From Chrysopilus asiliformis (taxonomy: Eukaryota > Arthropoda > Insecta > Diptera > Rhagionidae): DNA of 64,000 nucleotides. Where the stretch lies: NCBI GenBank assembly GCA_964034945.1, contig OZ035963.1, forward strand, positions 67,166,682 to 67,230,681, in the 5' to 3' direction. The position numbers were made by a program, and so were the translations under genes. Positions within the stretch are counted from its first letter, which is position 1, and every line of letters starts with the position of its first letter. The notes beneath the pieces were generated by a model. The model did not search any database and had not been told where the DNA came from. It worked only from the letters and a program-made list of their open reading frames with translations. This document shows, piece by piece, positions 49,606 through 61,644 of this stretch.

Positions 49606-52429
49606 TTTTGTATGATAAAAGCATAAACATATTTTAGTGGAGATATGACGAATTTGCAAACTTGCCAAATATCTATTTATTCCCTAATCTTAGGGCAAAA
49701 ACGGATATTTATGCTATTCCAAGCACCTCGATTCATCAAACATCTTTGGATTTGGCTAATATTTATGGAGCACTAGGCGTTATAATATGACTAAAAATCT
49801 TTCCTAACAACTGTTGAACATGTCTACAAAAACCGAACCCAAAATATCCCATAGTTTCGATAGAATACGGGAACATACAAACCCAAATGGACTACCCGAA
49901 AGTAAAACGGTCCCTGACGTTCACGTTTTACGATCCCAAAAACACAATTAATTAGGAATAGCCCTTTTAATTGATGAAATAAATTTGGCAACATTGAATG
50001 CGTTTCTTATTGCTCGTAAAAATACTGTGTGAGCAATCCAACAAGTAAACTTTGAGTGTTAAGAAAAACGACGATGCGAAATAAGGATATATGGGGGCGA
50101 CTAAAGAAAAACTTGCCAACGCCAGATATTAATCGACCAGAAATTCTCTGAAGGCGCCAGAATCCCAAATATTACGCAAACTTGTAATCTTAAGTAAGAG
50201 AAAATAAATTTTTTTCTATACTTTCTGTGGTTATCAATCTCTTACCAGGAAGACATCAACCTACTGCTGTTTTTTCTATCTTCATCCACTTTCTCCCCCT
50301 CACCAGAGTAAATTTGAGGTCACCGAATTTTCTCTGCTTTGTTCAATTGTTCTGGTTTTTCCAATTATTTGCAGTGGTGGCACGACTACAAAAAAAAAGG
50401 ACGAGAAAATTATTCTCATGAAAAACTTGGCTGACGTCGGCAGTCGAAGGATAATGCGTTGCTCATATGATGACGTCATTAGAGTACAATTGAGGTTAAG
50501 TCCGTCTATAAAATTTCTTTGAGGGGATGATAGAAATTTCGGGTTGCCATAAGTGCGTAGACATTACGGCGCTTGTCGTGAATTAAGTAGGACTCCTTGG
50601 TTTCCCTTGAAGACAAACGGCTACACAACAGAAAATGAGAAAATAACCTCAAAAAATAATTTAAGGACTGCTCGCAATTTTGGCACAATGCTTTTCCACA
50701 AAGCACATTTTCTTTGGATACAATTGACACGTTGGCGTCTGACTGGCAGCACAAATACTATAAAAAAATGGAATCCTTTCAATAGCGCCAAGTAAATTCG
50801 AGTTCTCGTAAAAATTATTGTCGGGCATCCTTTTTTGTGTTTGTGTTCGTGTTTCAGTCTATTACAAATTAATGAATTTATTCCGCAAAGAAAGGGATAA
50901 ACACAAACTAACAAAAGTTCTACAGAAGCACAGTAATACGGATTTACTGGAGGTTCATTTGCTAACGAACGTAAAAAGGACACGTACGAACGGTTAAGGA
51001 TTTCAATGTGCCGGTGTGATACAGAAAAGCTTCACGTTCTTTTGATTTTATTCGAATCGGCATTGGTATGTGTTTTATGACGTTATTTTGGCTTTTAAGG
51101 ACCTGTGACTATGTGTTTGTAATTTACGTAAGGACTGCACAAGTTCATGCGTAACGCATACACATACACACAGCTTAATCAAATAACGGCTCTATATAAC
51201 CGATGAATCATTCACCCCTTATCTTGTGTCTGTCCGAAAAGGACATGGTGCGAGGGTAGAAAGGATGCGCCCAGCCGGTACTGGAATACGGAAGATGAAA
51301 TTCGGGGAGATGTGATGACGAAAATGACGAGGTGGTGGGGAAGGAGGGTCGACCACTAGGCGCCACAGGACGACGAACCGTGGGATGGGGAAGAACATGG
51401 CGACAGTTGATTGTGTATACAAAAAGGCAAGGAATCTGTCAAGTATACGCCGTCATCGTTCTGGTCGTCATGGTCGTCGTCGGGCAAAAAATAAGTTCCA
51501 AAAATAGACGATAATGTAGAGAATTATTCCTTCAAGGATCCTTGGTCCTTTTTATAAAGAAAAATATTTTTTTTATTACAAGTCAAGAAATGGAAGAAGT
51601 TTTTTTTAATTGCGGGCTGTTTTTGGAATCGACTAGCAGCGTCTCTTTTTGTTATAAAGAAAAGAGTTTTGAAGGTGACAAGGATGAAATTTTACCACTT
51701 TTGCAAGAAACAAAAAAACAGTCATCGAGTTGTAAAACAAAGGGTTTTGTTGGGTGCGATTGGGGAGAGGTGTTGGAAGAATGTGGTTATTAAAATTTAT
51801 GAGATTGTGACATTTTAAATGGATTTTCCGAAATACCAAAAAACCATGTCCTTATTAATGTCAATGACAGTGGGAAGATTTTTTTAGTAAATTGAGGCAA
51901 TCAGATATTTTGCTTAAATTACTGAAATTTACGGATGATTCGCAATGCGATTTCTTTTAGTACTTGCTAATTCTGGTAATTTGGTGATTTTTATCAGGGT
52001 TGTTGTGAAACACCCGGTTTTTTTTAAAACCCAACCCATTGGGCTTTTTTGGACGAAGACGAAGAGTAAGAACGTCTATTTCGTATGAAAAAGTTTTTCA
52101 TTGTCAGATAGAATTTTATTCCAATGAAATTTGAATGTGTCGCATTTGCCAGTCTAAATTGTGGCTTTCATTACGCATGCTAACGCTAACGTCACGTCGA
52201 CCTTTCACTTGATTAATTTTAATTAACGAATTGTTATTTCTTTTATTGATTTTGTCATTACTTTAGGATAATTGTGAAACTCTCGTCATGTATTCCTAAA
52301 ATAATACCGTTATTGAGATATTATTAAAAAAAATTTTTTTTGGAAATTTCTAATTTTTCAAAAAAAAAAAAACTAACGATTTTCAAAAAAAAACAGTATA
52401 GGCAGAATTAAAGGTATTAAAATTCTCTA

Positions 52430-52580
52430 CATTTTAGCTTTTACTGTAAATCGATATCTTTTACCGTTATCGAGATATAACTAATATTTTATTCGTCGGG
52501 TTACAGTGTAAATTTTGCGGAAACGTAGATTTTGTATAAGAAAATCATGTGCTGTTCACATCTAATATTTTAGAAAAAAA
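52430..52580 (-). repeat. Dispersed repeat family C, reversed copy
   Basis: The reverse complement of the copies at 9022 and 48503: it contains ACTGTAAATCGATATCTTTT, ACCGTTATCGAGATATAACT, GTAGATTTTGTATAAGAAAA and CATGTGCTGTTCAC. Confidence 0.55.
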
Positions 52581-53126
52581 ATTTTAAATTTTAATTAAAC
52601 TACAAATGTTGTCTTCTATCACACAATAGAAATAAACTTTGACACATTGCTTAATTTGTGTTCAAAAAATATTGTTTAGCGTCGATAAAACTAATCCTGA
52701 TAATTCCTCCTTCTCCCGTTCTGTCAAAAGTTTGGATTGTGAGCTGAATTGTTAATATGAAGTCATTCATTCATTCAAATGGAAATTCCATGTAAAAAAA
52801 ATAAATCGATAAATAAAACATTTACGTTTTTTTTGGCAATCGCAGGCGTGTAACGAAGTGCACACATGAATTATCAAACATTAATTGTCACTGAGAATAT
52901 ATGAGTATAAGATGGTCACAATACCAATTCGGTTTTATTAGATTATCTTATCTGTGTTTATATCGATGATTGGAATTAATTCGAATGTGAAGCGTAATAA
53001 ATACTAATCGAATTCTTTCGATCATAAAAAAAATTGGATATTTATTTGTTGTAATTGATTTCGAAATTTGAATGTAAGTGGAAAATATGAAGAAAATATC
53101 AAGACATTTAATAATAAGGGCGATGA

Positions 53127-53316
53127 GATTAATTTGGAAAAATACCGGCCTTAAGTCCAATTTAGACTAACGATTGCGATTACGATTGAGCTTCCTCGAC
53201 CAATGAGATCAAAGTGTTCAACGATAGGAAAATCGTTGGTCGAGGAAGCTCAATCGTAATCGCAATCGTTAGTCTGAATTGGGCTTTAGACTGCCGGCAT
53301 TTTTTTAATCAAAATT
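53127..53316. mobile_element. Foldback element with 60-75 bp inverted arms
   Basis: The inner arms are nearly perfect: 53162-53203 (AGACTAACGATTGCGATTAC to CTTCCTCGACCAA) against 53236-53277, around a 32-base loop. Complementarity continues outward with mismatches through GTCCAATT, GCCGGC and AAAAAT to about 53127 and 53316. It has no coding capacity. It is transcribed only if the flotillin-2 intron is. Confidence 0.7.
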
Positions 53317-53479
53317 TTAGGTTTTGTTTAGAATATATTTGAAATCTGCATCTTGCGTGGAGTCGTCAAAATTGTATGCGGTCTCGATCGGGGGCATCCC
53401 GGTAGTTTAAGCCATTATAGTGGCAATTTGAGTTTTTCAAACGCTTAATATGGGAGCTCGCACCAAAGTTTTTCACAAC

Positions 53480-53690
53480 CCTGACACTACGACACAAAAT
53501 TTTGAAATGTATTCCTGAAAGACGCCGAAATTCGAATTTTTTCAGATGAAACCGCCGGAATAAAGTCAAATATTGACAATGAATTTCTTTTACGATAGAT
53601 GAATGAAATTCGCGGGATAATCTTTGAACAAAATTTGCCGAGAAATTGGAGACAAAATCGCAAGTGTAAACGGGACCTTACCATTTTAGA
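53480..53690 (+). repeat. Dispersed MITE family B, copy 3
   Basis: Runs from CTGACACTACGACACAAAAT through TATTCCTGAAAGACGCC, GATGAAACCGCCGGAATAAA and TTACGATAGATGAATGAAAT to AAAATCGCAAGTGTAAACGG. Aligned with 13760, it defines nearly the full element, about 190-200 bases. Confidence 0.65.
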
Positions 53691-54190
53691 AATATTGCCA
53701 GAATTTCCAAAACATAAAAAAAACCTTTTCACATATTTTCTAAACATATCGCCAATTGATATTTTTCCCAGAATTTTGTTCCGTAATTGAAACCATGAAT
53801 GCCACGCCACACATTCAGATAATTTTGTATTGAAAACAAATAAAGGAGCAACGACACACTGAACAGAAACCAGACCCAACCTAAAGTGTTTTGTCTCAAA
53901 AGCATCTAAACAGTCCTTGTTGGTATTTGAAGCGAGTCATTTCGAAAAGTATCCTTGAGAGTTTTCTTGGTTTCGAAATAGGGACACTTTGGGATTGTAG
54001 GGGGAACGGGAGGGGGCGTTAACTTGGAATGGGTATCCACTTAAACGGAAGACTAACATCGTCGTCTATATGTTATGTTGATGATGACATATAGCTGGGA
54101 ATTGAAAGAAGCATAAAATACCCTCAAATAATTTTTATTTTCGCTTCAAAGACACACTGAAGTGACTCTCGCTTAAGAGTGTGTCGAGTG

Positions 54191-55905
54191 CTATCCACTT
54201 TCGTGCCAAAATTGTTTTATCATGTCGGCGGCCTTTTCGCCAATCATAAATGAAGCGGCATTCGTGTGTGAAGTGGGCGGCATGGGAATTATGCTGGTGT
54301 CCACCACGCGAAGTCGATGAATTCCATGGACTTGAAGTTGCGAATTCACCACCGAAGTTGAATCTGTCGATGGTCCCATTTTGCATGTACCTACTTGGTG
54401 GTGCAGCGTAAAGGAAAGTGTCCGGATTGAACAACGCCAATAGTCATCGCTTCCGAAGGGAAGATGCTTGCAATTGGGCAGCGGGACGTCATAGATCTTT
54501 GCTCCGATTTTCTGAAGTGCGGGGGTTTTCGAAATTTCGATGGCTAATTTGATGCCTTGCAGGAGGGTCTCAATGTCTTCTTCATTTTCGAAATAGTTGG
54601 GATGAAGAAGCGGCCAATGGAAAGGATTCTTATCCTTTAGCTTGAGATTACCCACCGATTGGGGATGAAAACCCATCACAATGACAGTGAAAAGATCCTC
54701 CTCAATGCTTTCCAAAGGCTTGTAAATCTCGTAGATGTCCTCCCTCAAATTAGTTCCCATTTTAATTGCTGTTCCCTTATCGGTAGCCAAGCTTCCAAGA
54801 CCAAAAATAAGTTCAACATCTGGAAAATCCGCTGGTTCTGTAGAATTCGGCGTCTTCGCGAAGACAAGCGCTTCAACTCCGCCAATTGTGGTGAAAATGC
54901 TGTCCCCTTTTAAGAATCTTTCAAACAATGTTGGATCCTCCATGTTTAGGCGATTCCCTGTGCTATTCAAAACGAAAGTCGGCCCTTGATGCGCCATGTG
55001 GTCGTACATAATTTTACCCACAGGAAGATCCTTAATTATTTGAATTCCCAATGGATCCAAGTGGTCCTTTGGCCCGATTCCAGATAACATCAACAGTTGA
55101 GGGGAATTGAAGGTTCCTGATGATAAAATCACCTCCTTCTTAGCCTTGACCGAGTGATATTTCTTTCTGTATGCGTATTGAACTCCGAAGGCTGTTTTTG
55201 TTTGCTCATCGATGAGGACTTTTGTCGCTCTTGTATTTAACATGACGTCCAAATTTGGCCTGCCTAGAATTGGCTTGATGAAAGCAGTGGCCGCGCTATG
55301 TCTGCGTCCATTTAGTGTTGTAGCTTGAAAGAATGACACTCCCATTTGGGTTTCTCCATTATAGTCGACTTCTGGAAATCCGTACTGCTGGCAGCCCTTG
55401 ACAAAACTCTTGGCCACTTCCGATCGGAATGGAACGTCTTCAACACTCAAGGGACCCTTCCGGCCATGGTACTTGGATTTTTCTTTGCCTTTGAGATTGG
55501 CGTGCTCCGATTTTTTAAAATACGGCAGGATCTCTTTGTACGACCATCCAGTGTTGCCAGCTTCGGACCATCTGTCAAAGTCTCGTGGGTTTCCGCGATT
55601 GTAGATCATATAGTTGATAACGCTTGAACCTCCCAACGCCTTGCCCCTCGGGAACGCGCAACGTCGCTCGTTCATTCCGAAGCAGGCCAGTTCCTGAGGT
55701 TCTGTTAAGTAATTCCAATTCGCTGCCGTTCCTTGCAGGAATGGCGCCAGAATCGGGAGTTCATGGAACTCATTTTCCACATCGCCGGCTTCAATTAGAA
55801 GAACTCTCCAGTCTGGTCGTTCCGTGAGTCGATTTGCCAGGACGCACCCTGCTGGACCAGCGCCGACAATGATGAAGTCGTACTCCTTTTTGATGTGCAG
55901 CGGAG
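54191..55905 (-). CDS. GMC oxidoreductase (glucose-dehydrogenase-like), main exon, copy 1
   Basis: One exon of 1715 bases encodes 570 residues and a stop. It begins at an acceptor (TTTTTTCAG|CTCCG), so the ATG at 55921 lies in the intron and is not the start; the exon that should carry the signal peptide was not found. The FAD-binding Rossmann motif is IIVGAGPAGCVLANRL at the N terminus. GMC signature 1 lies around GKALGGSSVINYMIYNRG and signature 2 at GTFNSPQLLMLSGIG. The C-terminal active-site region has LHHQVGTCKMG and PTSHTNAASFMIGEKAADM, giving the His-His pair of GMC enzymes. These flavoenzymes oxidise alcohols or sugars; in insects they are often secreted and act in cuticle, immunity or ecdysteroid oxidation. 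The substrate cannot be inferred. It lies in a presumed flotillin-2 intron, opposite strand, 1.3 kb from a paralogue. Confidence 0.95.
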
Positions 55906-57201
55906 CTGAAAAAAAACACATACATCACAAAGTTAGAAATTGCTTTAGACTCTGAAGGATAATTTGATCGTACGAAATAGCATTTCCTGGAGTTTTTCAC
56001 GTACATCCTGGTTGGAATATCCCACCAGCAGGAAAGCTTTTAACGTCATCCTTTTTATGCTTCCTCCTAACTGAACCCGTTTTTTTCATTTACCTCGTTG
56101 TGTTGGGATAGGTCTTTGATATTTACGCGAAGTGTACTTGCATTCGCAAAACAAGGAACTTCACAGGAACAACAGGAATGACTGTTGGGAGCGAAGGGGA
56201 AATAGTGACGTATTTGCTTGTTGCACATTTTTAAAGAGTGTTTGACGTTTTGCTTTTGTACTCAGGACAACATACAGAGGATGTTGTTTCGTAAAATGAG
56301 GGAAAAAAATCGTCCTTCAGGAAGTGAAAGAGAATAAGGACAATTTTTTTTAAGGGGGAGAGAGGGGGGGGGTGGATAGTCCTTATTCTGTTCCAGTGAC
56401 GACAACTGCAATCCTATGGAGTTATTTTTTTCTAACAAAAATATAACACAATTCATCCCTTTTTATGTTTTTGTTTGGGTGCACGTGATGTGATATACGA
56501 TTTTTTGCATGTAGAACTCAAGGATTTTATGTTCGGATGCAATGCACTTCAGCTCAGCTCAACATTATGTGCAATCATGTTCCTCATGTTCATGTGAATT
56601 TAGGTCGATTTTGTTTTGTTTCTTTGCTTTTTAATTGTATGGCATAATTTTTTTTATGCCACCAGTTGTTGTTGCTTTCATTAAAATCATGCAACAAATT
56701 GTTAAGATTTATTGTCGGAAAGTGGGTCGAATTCGGATACACAATAAAAGATCATTTGTTCTGTAGTTTATTGGAGTTTCAAATCGTAATCACTTTAATT
56801 AGGGGTGGAGATTTTTTAAAAGAAAAATCTTGTAATGATTTTTTTTTAAATTTCCGAAAAGTATCAAAAATGGAGCTTCAACATGGCGTCAGAATTTAAA
56901 TTTTCGAGTAAAATAGGTAAACTAATACTTAAGAAAATAAAAACAACACTATTTAGAAAAAAAAATTAAATAATATTATTTCGCTTAGCTTCTCTACAAA
57001 ATTAGTACTTAGTAATTATTTAAAAAAAATCTTATTCTAATTTTCACGGCTTAAAACTAAATCCAAGATCTTAATTTTCCTGATATTCTCTTATTTTTCC
57101 TGACATTCTCTTAATTTTACTAATTCCCTTGCAGTTTTTGCAACCACTAAATTTTTAAATGTCTTCGTTGACAGGATCTTTGCTAAAATAAACTACAAAA
57201 G
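55906..57201. other. Spacer between the two GMC genes
   Basis: I searched the minus strand for a signal-peptide exon for copy 1 and found none with matching phase. A GAACACAACGAG|GTAAAT-like donor near 56094 follows an open frame, but in the wrong phase. A G-rich run lies near 56355-56375. 56840-57170 is AT-rich 3' flank of copy 2. Confidence 0.45.
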
Positions 57202-58916
57202 TTAACTCCACGCGCTTCTAATCATATCGGCAGCCTTTTCTCCGATCATAAACGAGGCAGCATTCGTGTGTGCGGTAGGTGGTTGCGGAATGATTCCCGT
57301 ATCCGCAACTCTCAGCCTCTTGATACCATGGACACGCAGTTCCGGATCCACGATTGTCGTTGGATCACTCGCTGGACCCATCTTACACGTTGCCACCTGA
57401 TGATGAAGCGTGTAAGACAACGTCCGAATAGAACATCTCCAATAGTCGTCTGTATTGAAGTTGTAACTCTCGCACCCTGGCAGTGGGATTGTATGTAGCC
57501 GTGCCCCAATTTTCTGCATTGCAGGAGATTCCGAGATCTTTATTGCCAGTCGGATGCCCTGCAGAAGAGTTTCAACGTCCTTTTTGTGTGTGAAGTATTT
57601 CGGGAAGATGCGTGGCCAATGGAATGCATTACTGTCCTGTAGCTCTAGATGGCCGTAGGATTCGGGATGGAAGAGCATCACAAGAATCGTATAATGATCG
57701 ATGTATTTATTCTCCAGTGGTCTATAAACTTTGTTGTAGATTTCGTCTTTAATATTGCCGCCTTGTTTTAATCCAGTTCCCTCGTCCGATGATAAACTGC
57801 CCGGCACAAAGATTAATTCGACATCAGGGAAATCTTCGGGTTCCTTGGAGTTGGGGGTTTTGGCGAAGAGCAGAGCCTCCACTCCTCCGATCACAGATAG
57901 CCGACCACGTCCTTGAAGGTGATCGGTGATGTCATTGAATTTTAGATCAGTTAAATGCAGTGACTGTCCTGTTGTGTTGACGATGAATGTCGGCCCGAAA
58001 TGGCTCATGTGATCGAACATTTGTTGTCCGACAGGAAGATCCTTGATCACTGGAATTCCGATCGATTGCAAATGTTTGCTCGGTCCGATTCCAGATAACA
58101 TGAGCAATTGCGGTGAATTGAAAGCACCAGCTGAAAGGATCACTTCCTTTCGGACTTTTACGGTGTACACTTTGCGATTCCTGACGTATTCCACACCGTA
58201 AGCGATCTTGCTGGTGGGATCGATGAGGACTTTGGTAGCTCTAGTATTGGTAATGATGTGCAAATTGGTTCTATGCCGGATGGGGTGAATATACGCGGTA
58301 GCAGCGCTATGGCGATGACCAAGTAGAGTTGTTGCCTGAGCATAGGATACTCCGATTTGGGACTCTCCATTGTAGTCGACTTCCTTGAATCCTGCCTGCT
58401 TGCTAGCCTTCAAAAAAGATCGCACCAAACCGCTGCGATAAGGGACATCTTCCACGCTAAGTGGTCCGCTGTGATTGTGATATCTGGAATACTCCTTCCC
58501 CTTAAGATTTGCATTTTCCGAACGCAGGAAGTACGGAAGTACTTCTTCGTATGACCAGCCCTTGTTGCCAGCTTCTGCCCATCTGTCGAAATCTCGTCGG
58601 TTTCCTCGGTTGTAGATCATGTAGTTGATGGCGCTGGTTCCGCCTAAGACCTTTCCCCTGGGCAGCGCACACCGATTATCATACATCCCGAAACACGCAA
58701 ACTCTTCGGGTTCCGAGTAATAATTCCAGTTCGAAGCGGTTCCCTGTAGGAAGGCAGCTAAAATTGGGATTCCATGGAATAAATTTTCCTCGCCGCCGGC
58801 CTCAATCAGAAGGACATTCCAGTCTGGTCGTTCCGTGAGTCGATTTGCCAGGACACAGCCAGCTGGTCCTGCACCCACGATTATAAAATCATATTCGGTT
58901 AGCATGGGCTTGTTTT
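57202..58916 (-). CDS. GMC oxidoreductase (glucose-dehydrogenase-like), main exon, copy 2
   Basis: The exon is also exactly 1715 bases, encodes 570 residues, and starts at an acceptor (AAATTTCAG|AAAAC) in the same phase as copy 1. The first in-frame ATG (58905) is four codons in, but a missing upstream signal-peptide exon is more likely. The motifs are FIIVGAGPAGCVLANRL, GKVLGGTSAINYMIYNRGNR, GAFNSPQLLMLSGIGP, LHHQVATCKMGP and PTAHTNAASFMIGEKAADM. The protein aligns with copy 1 over its whole length with no large gap, so the two are tandem duplicates. The stretch encoding LANRLTERPDW is identical to copy 1 over 37 bases, far above the level of the rest. A secreted FAD-dependent oxidoreductase is expected, substrate unknown. 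Confidence 0.95.
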
Positions 58917-60387
58917 CTGAAATTTAACAGGAAGGAATCACTATTATTATGTTTACATTCAACGTGACCAATATTTGTGCAAATGGCATGCGTTAATACA
59001 TTGTCTAGGGTACATGCGGATTAGATTTTTGTCTTATTTTAAACACAACAAATTTACATGTAATTTTTGTGAATTTTCTGTTAGTGGCGTGTATTTTAAA
59101 AATATTCTACTTTGGTTAGATTGTGTTTTGTGTCATTGGTGTACCTACGGAGGTCTTAGCTCTTACGTCACTTTCATTCTTGATATCATATAAAATTAAT
59201 ATTTAAAATTTCTTGTTCACAGATGTTAAGTTTTAAAGAGAGCACATTTTTATTACTTCTCAACTAAACACATTAGAATCATGGCTATAGTAAATCGTAG
59301 CAGTTAAATAGCAATCTTCTAAAAAAATTATATTTTTGGTTGATAATTAAAAAATTTACTATAGTATCCGGCATCGTTTCAAGTATGTTTAACTTGTTTT
59401 AAAACATGTTTAAAATATACTAACGGTTAAAACTCATATTCAGGTCATTTTTTGCCAAGGTAAACCCATTGCCGATAATTAGTTTCAACAGTAAGTGTCT
59501 TGACCGACGCCTTTTGTTTTTGCTTCACAGGTTTTAATCGAATTTTATTCAAAAAATCGTTGAAATTGAACAAAAATTCGTTCTTTTTACCTTGGGTGCT
59601 GGTTTTGACAGCGTTGCGCTTGAACTTATCTATTCAGCTTTACAAATTATTGTGACATTATGTGGTTGTATTCAAATATATGCGAATGTTTCTTACTAGA
59701 ATCGGTACTGAAAATCGACCAGAGGTTTTTCTCGAACGTATAGAAATTTTTTCGTCTATCACAAGTTTAAACTGAATGTCTAGTCGTATGCAGTTAAAAA
59801 ATGGGAACTCGACCTCCCATTTTACGAAAGAACGGCTGTGACAAATATTAAGTCTGTAGCCTAATTCGTTCTCAAGTCAGGATTGTGAAAAACCCGGGTT
59901 TTTTTTAAAAAAAAGCCCAACCCACCGAGTTTTTGGTGAGCTCTAAAAAGAAATGCATTTTGGAACGCTCATTCTACGCTCATTTTGACGATCAGTTTTA
60001 TAAGCGCTCATTAAGAGATTCATTTTTGTGCTCATAAATTAGTCTTCTGGTTTGCAGAATTTACGAGATGCTTATTTGTGTCTCTAACTTAATTCATTCG
60101 ACACTTATGGTGTTCACGGACGGATGGACGGACTTTTCTGTGCGGCATTTGTCCGGGGGGGTTTCCGAGGCAATTAAAAAAAATAAATCTGCAAAAACTT
60201 TAATGCAAAGTCCAGGAAATTTTTGCTACTTGTATTTTTTACAAAACTTATTTACTACTACTTTTAGAATTTTGTTAATTTAACAACGTGTATGGTTACT
60301 TGTGTAATATCAATATCCCTTTGTGTACTACAGTTTAAAAATCACCACAGTTTTTTTTCAATAATTAATAACAACAGAACATAAAAA
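58917..60387. other. Gene-free stretch downstream of the small peptide gene
   Basis: No signal-peptide exon for the GMC gene could be found on the minus strand. A reversed family A fragment lies at about 60050-60160 (GTGTTCACGGACGGATGGAC). The frame at 58975-59193 (plus) is short and unconvincing. Confidence 0.45.
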
Positions 60388-60597
60388 TTAATTAATTTTT
60401 TCACCTCTAGGAATTTCTCGATAGCTGATAGGTTCTCGATCAAATCTAAAAATCTGCTGTAGATAATGTTGAAAGTTGCTTTTTAATAATAAAAATCGTT
60501 TCTGTCTCCTTGCAGGATGTGGTATTCCATATATTGTGAGGGCTTGTAACAAAACGGAAACGACGATCGTTAAACAAATCACGATCTTTAAACTCAT
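60388..60597 (-). CDS. Small secreted peptide precursor, 69 residues
   Basis: Open frame from ATG at 60597 (MSLKIVICLTIVVSVLLQAL, a strong signal peptide) to TAA. The mature part starts around IPHPA and contains ARRQKR, a basic motif of the furin or prohormone-convertase type. After it comes a 36-residue segment beginning FLLLKSNFQHYLQQ. There are no cysteines. A longer frame upstream begins with TTG and is not needed. The layout (signal peptide, short propeptide, basic cleavage site, one peptide) resembles a neuropeptide or antimicrobial precursor, but I recognise no family. An alternative is a first exon of a larger secreted protein. It lies in the presumed flotillin-2 intron, 1.5 kb upstream of GMC copy 2 on the same strand. 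It does not splice into the GMC exon in any way I could see. Confidence 0.5.
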   Translation of the reverse strand: MSLKIVICLTIVVSVLLQALTIYGIPHPARRQKRFLLLKSNFQHYLQQIFRFDREPISYREIPRGEKIN

Positions 60598-61644
60598 TCT
60601 AATCACACAATCAAAATTCTTATAACTCAAAATTTAATTTTACTTGGCACGAAATATGAATAAAATTTATTTTTATCGTTTATTTGTAGTGAAATTTCGT
60701 TTAATTAAAAGACAAAGCTCGTCTCGTTCGGTTTTACTACTACTTTGCCTATTTAAAAATGTTAACTACGTATCTGACAGATTTAAGTCAAGGTACTACC
60801 GGTAATACCGTTGATATAATTTACTCGATTTTCGAGACAGGTATGTCCACCTTGTTCGACACTCAGGTATGAAATGTCTGTTGAACATAAATGTCTGTAC
60901 AACTTAACCGAAATCGCATATTCTTACCTGGTATGAAATTCTCTTCTCTTGTTTACTTAGGATTCTCGATGGCTTGATTCAAAATTGCTATGCCAATTCG
61001 AGATATGAATTTTATTGCCTGTGGTGATCCATAATAGCTAGGTTCTTGACCTGCTTCATAACATACTGTCGAACTTGTTTACTTCTGGTATTCTTTGTGC
61101 TAAAGAACGATCGCCTTATCATCAATGCCTACTTGAGATGCTGTGCCAATGATAGATGCCTGATTCTGGATGTCTTACCAAATTTCCATCTGCTTCCTAA
61201 TCATTGCGGATTCTGTCCTGTTCTTGTGTGCTGCACACGTTCATCTCACCGCCTTACCTGGATAGGTAAATCGCCGTTTGTATTCAAATTAGTGGGGTTT
61301 ATCTAAAACTGATCGCGTATGATCATCGTACACTTTAAGGTTTACAATTGATCGTGGTGATATTTATTGGTCAAGATCGCTGAAAACATCTTCTTCTGGA
61401 ACAAAGACTTTGATTATTTCGACGCGTTTTGAGTTTCGTTAATGATTTTTTTAGGATAGGTTTTGATAGAATCTTCTAGCGTCAGGTGGATAACTAACTG
61501 CTTTTCGCGTAGGTTGACGATCTCATCTTATCACGTAAGAAAGTTGACAAACTTCTTTTATTATCTTTTCTACCAATTGAAGATTTCAGTCTAAGATTCT
61601 TTTGAATTGGTTTTTAGAATCTCTCAACTTTTTCTTCCTATTTC
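60598..61644. other. Gene-free stretch
   Basis: The 5' flank of the small peptide gene. 60780-61560 is of mixed composition with recurrent TTACCTGG and TTCTGG words but no supported frame or repeat unit. Confidence 0.4.

Larger units (their letters stand above)
40302..54190 (+). other. Flotillin-2 intron, gene-free part
   Basis: About 13.9 kb with no supported gene. It contains a CACGGAGAGAAAT-ended MITE (42038), a family A fragment (46867), two family C copies (48503, 52430), pogo/Tigger-like ends (48760, 49561), a long imperfect inverted repeat (53127) and a family B copy (53480). Several frames of 80-120 codons (49115-49447, 50621-50983, both minus) lack an ATG start and any recognisable domain. 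Confidence 0.55.

Noticed and set aside
50621..50983. 120-codon minus-strand frame
   Set aside because: It starts from GTG with no signal, domain or splice support; overlapping frames occur on both strands.
55906..55921. ATG at 55921 as the start of GMC copy 1
   Set aside because: It lies in a pyrimidine-rich tract ending in CAG directly before the conserved sequence; it is an intron acceptor, not a leader.
54659..58554. Several plus-strand frames of 65-93 codons opposite the GMC exons
   Set aside because: Antisense shadows of GC-richer coding exons; no domains, and many lack an ATG.
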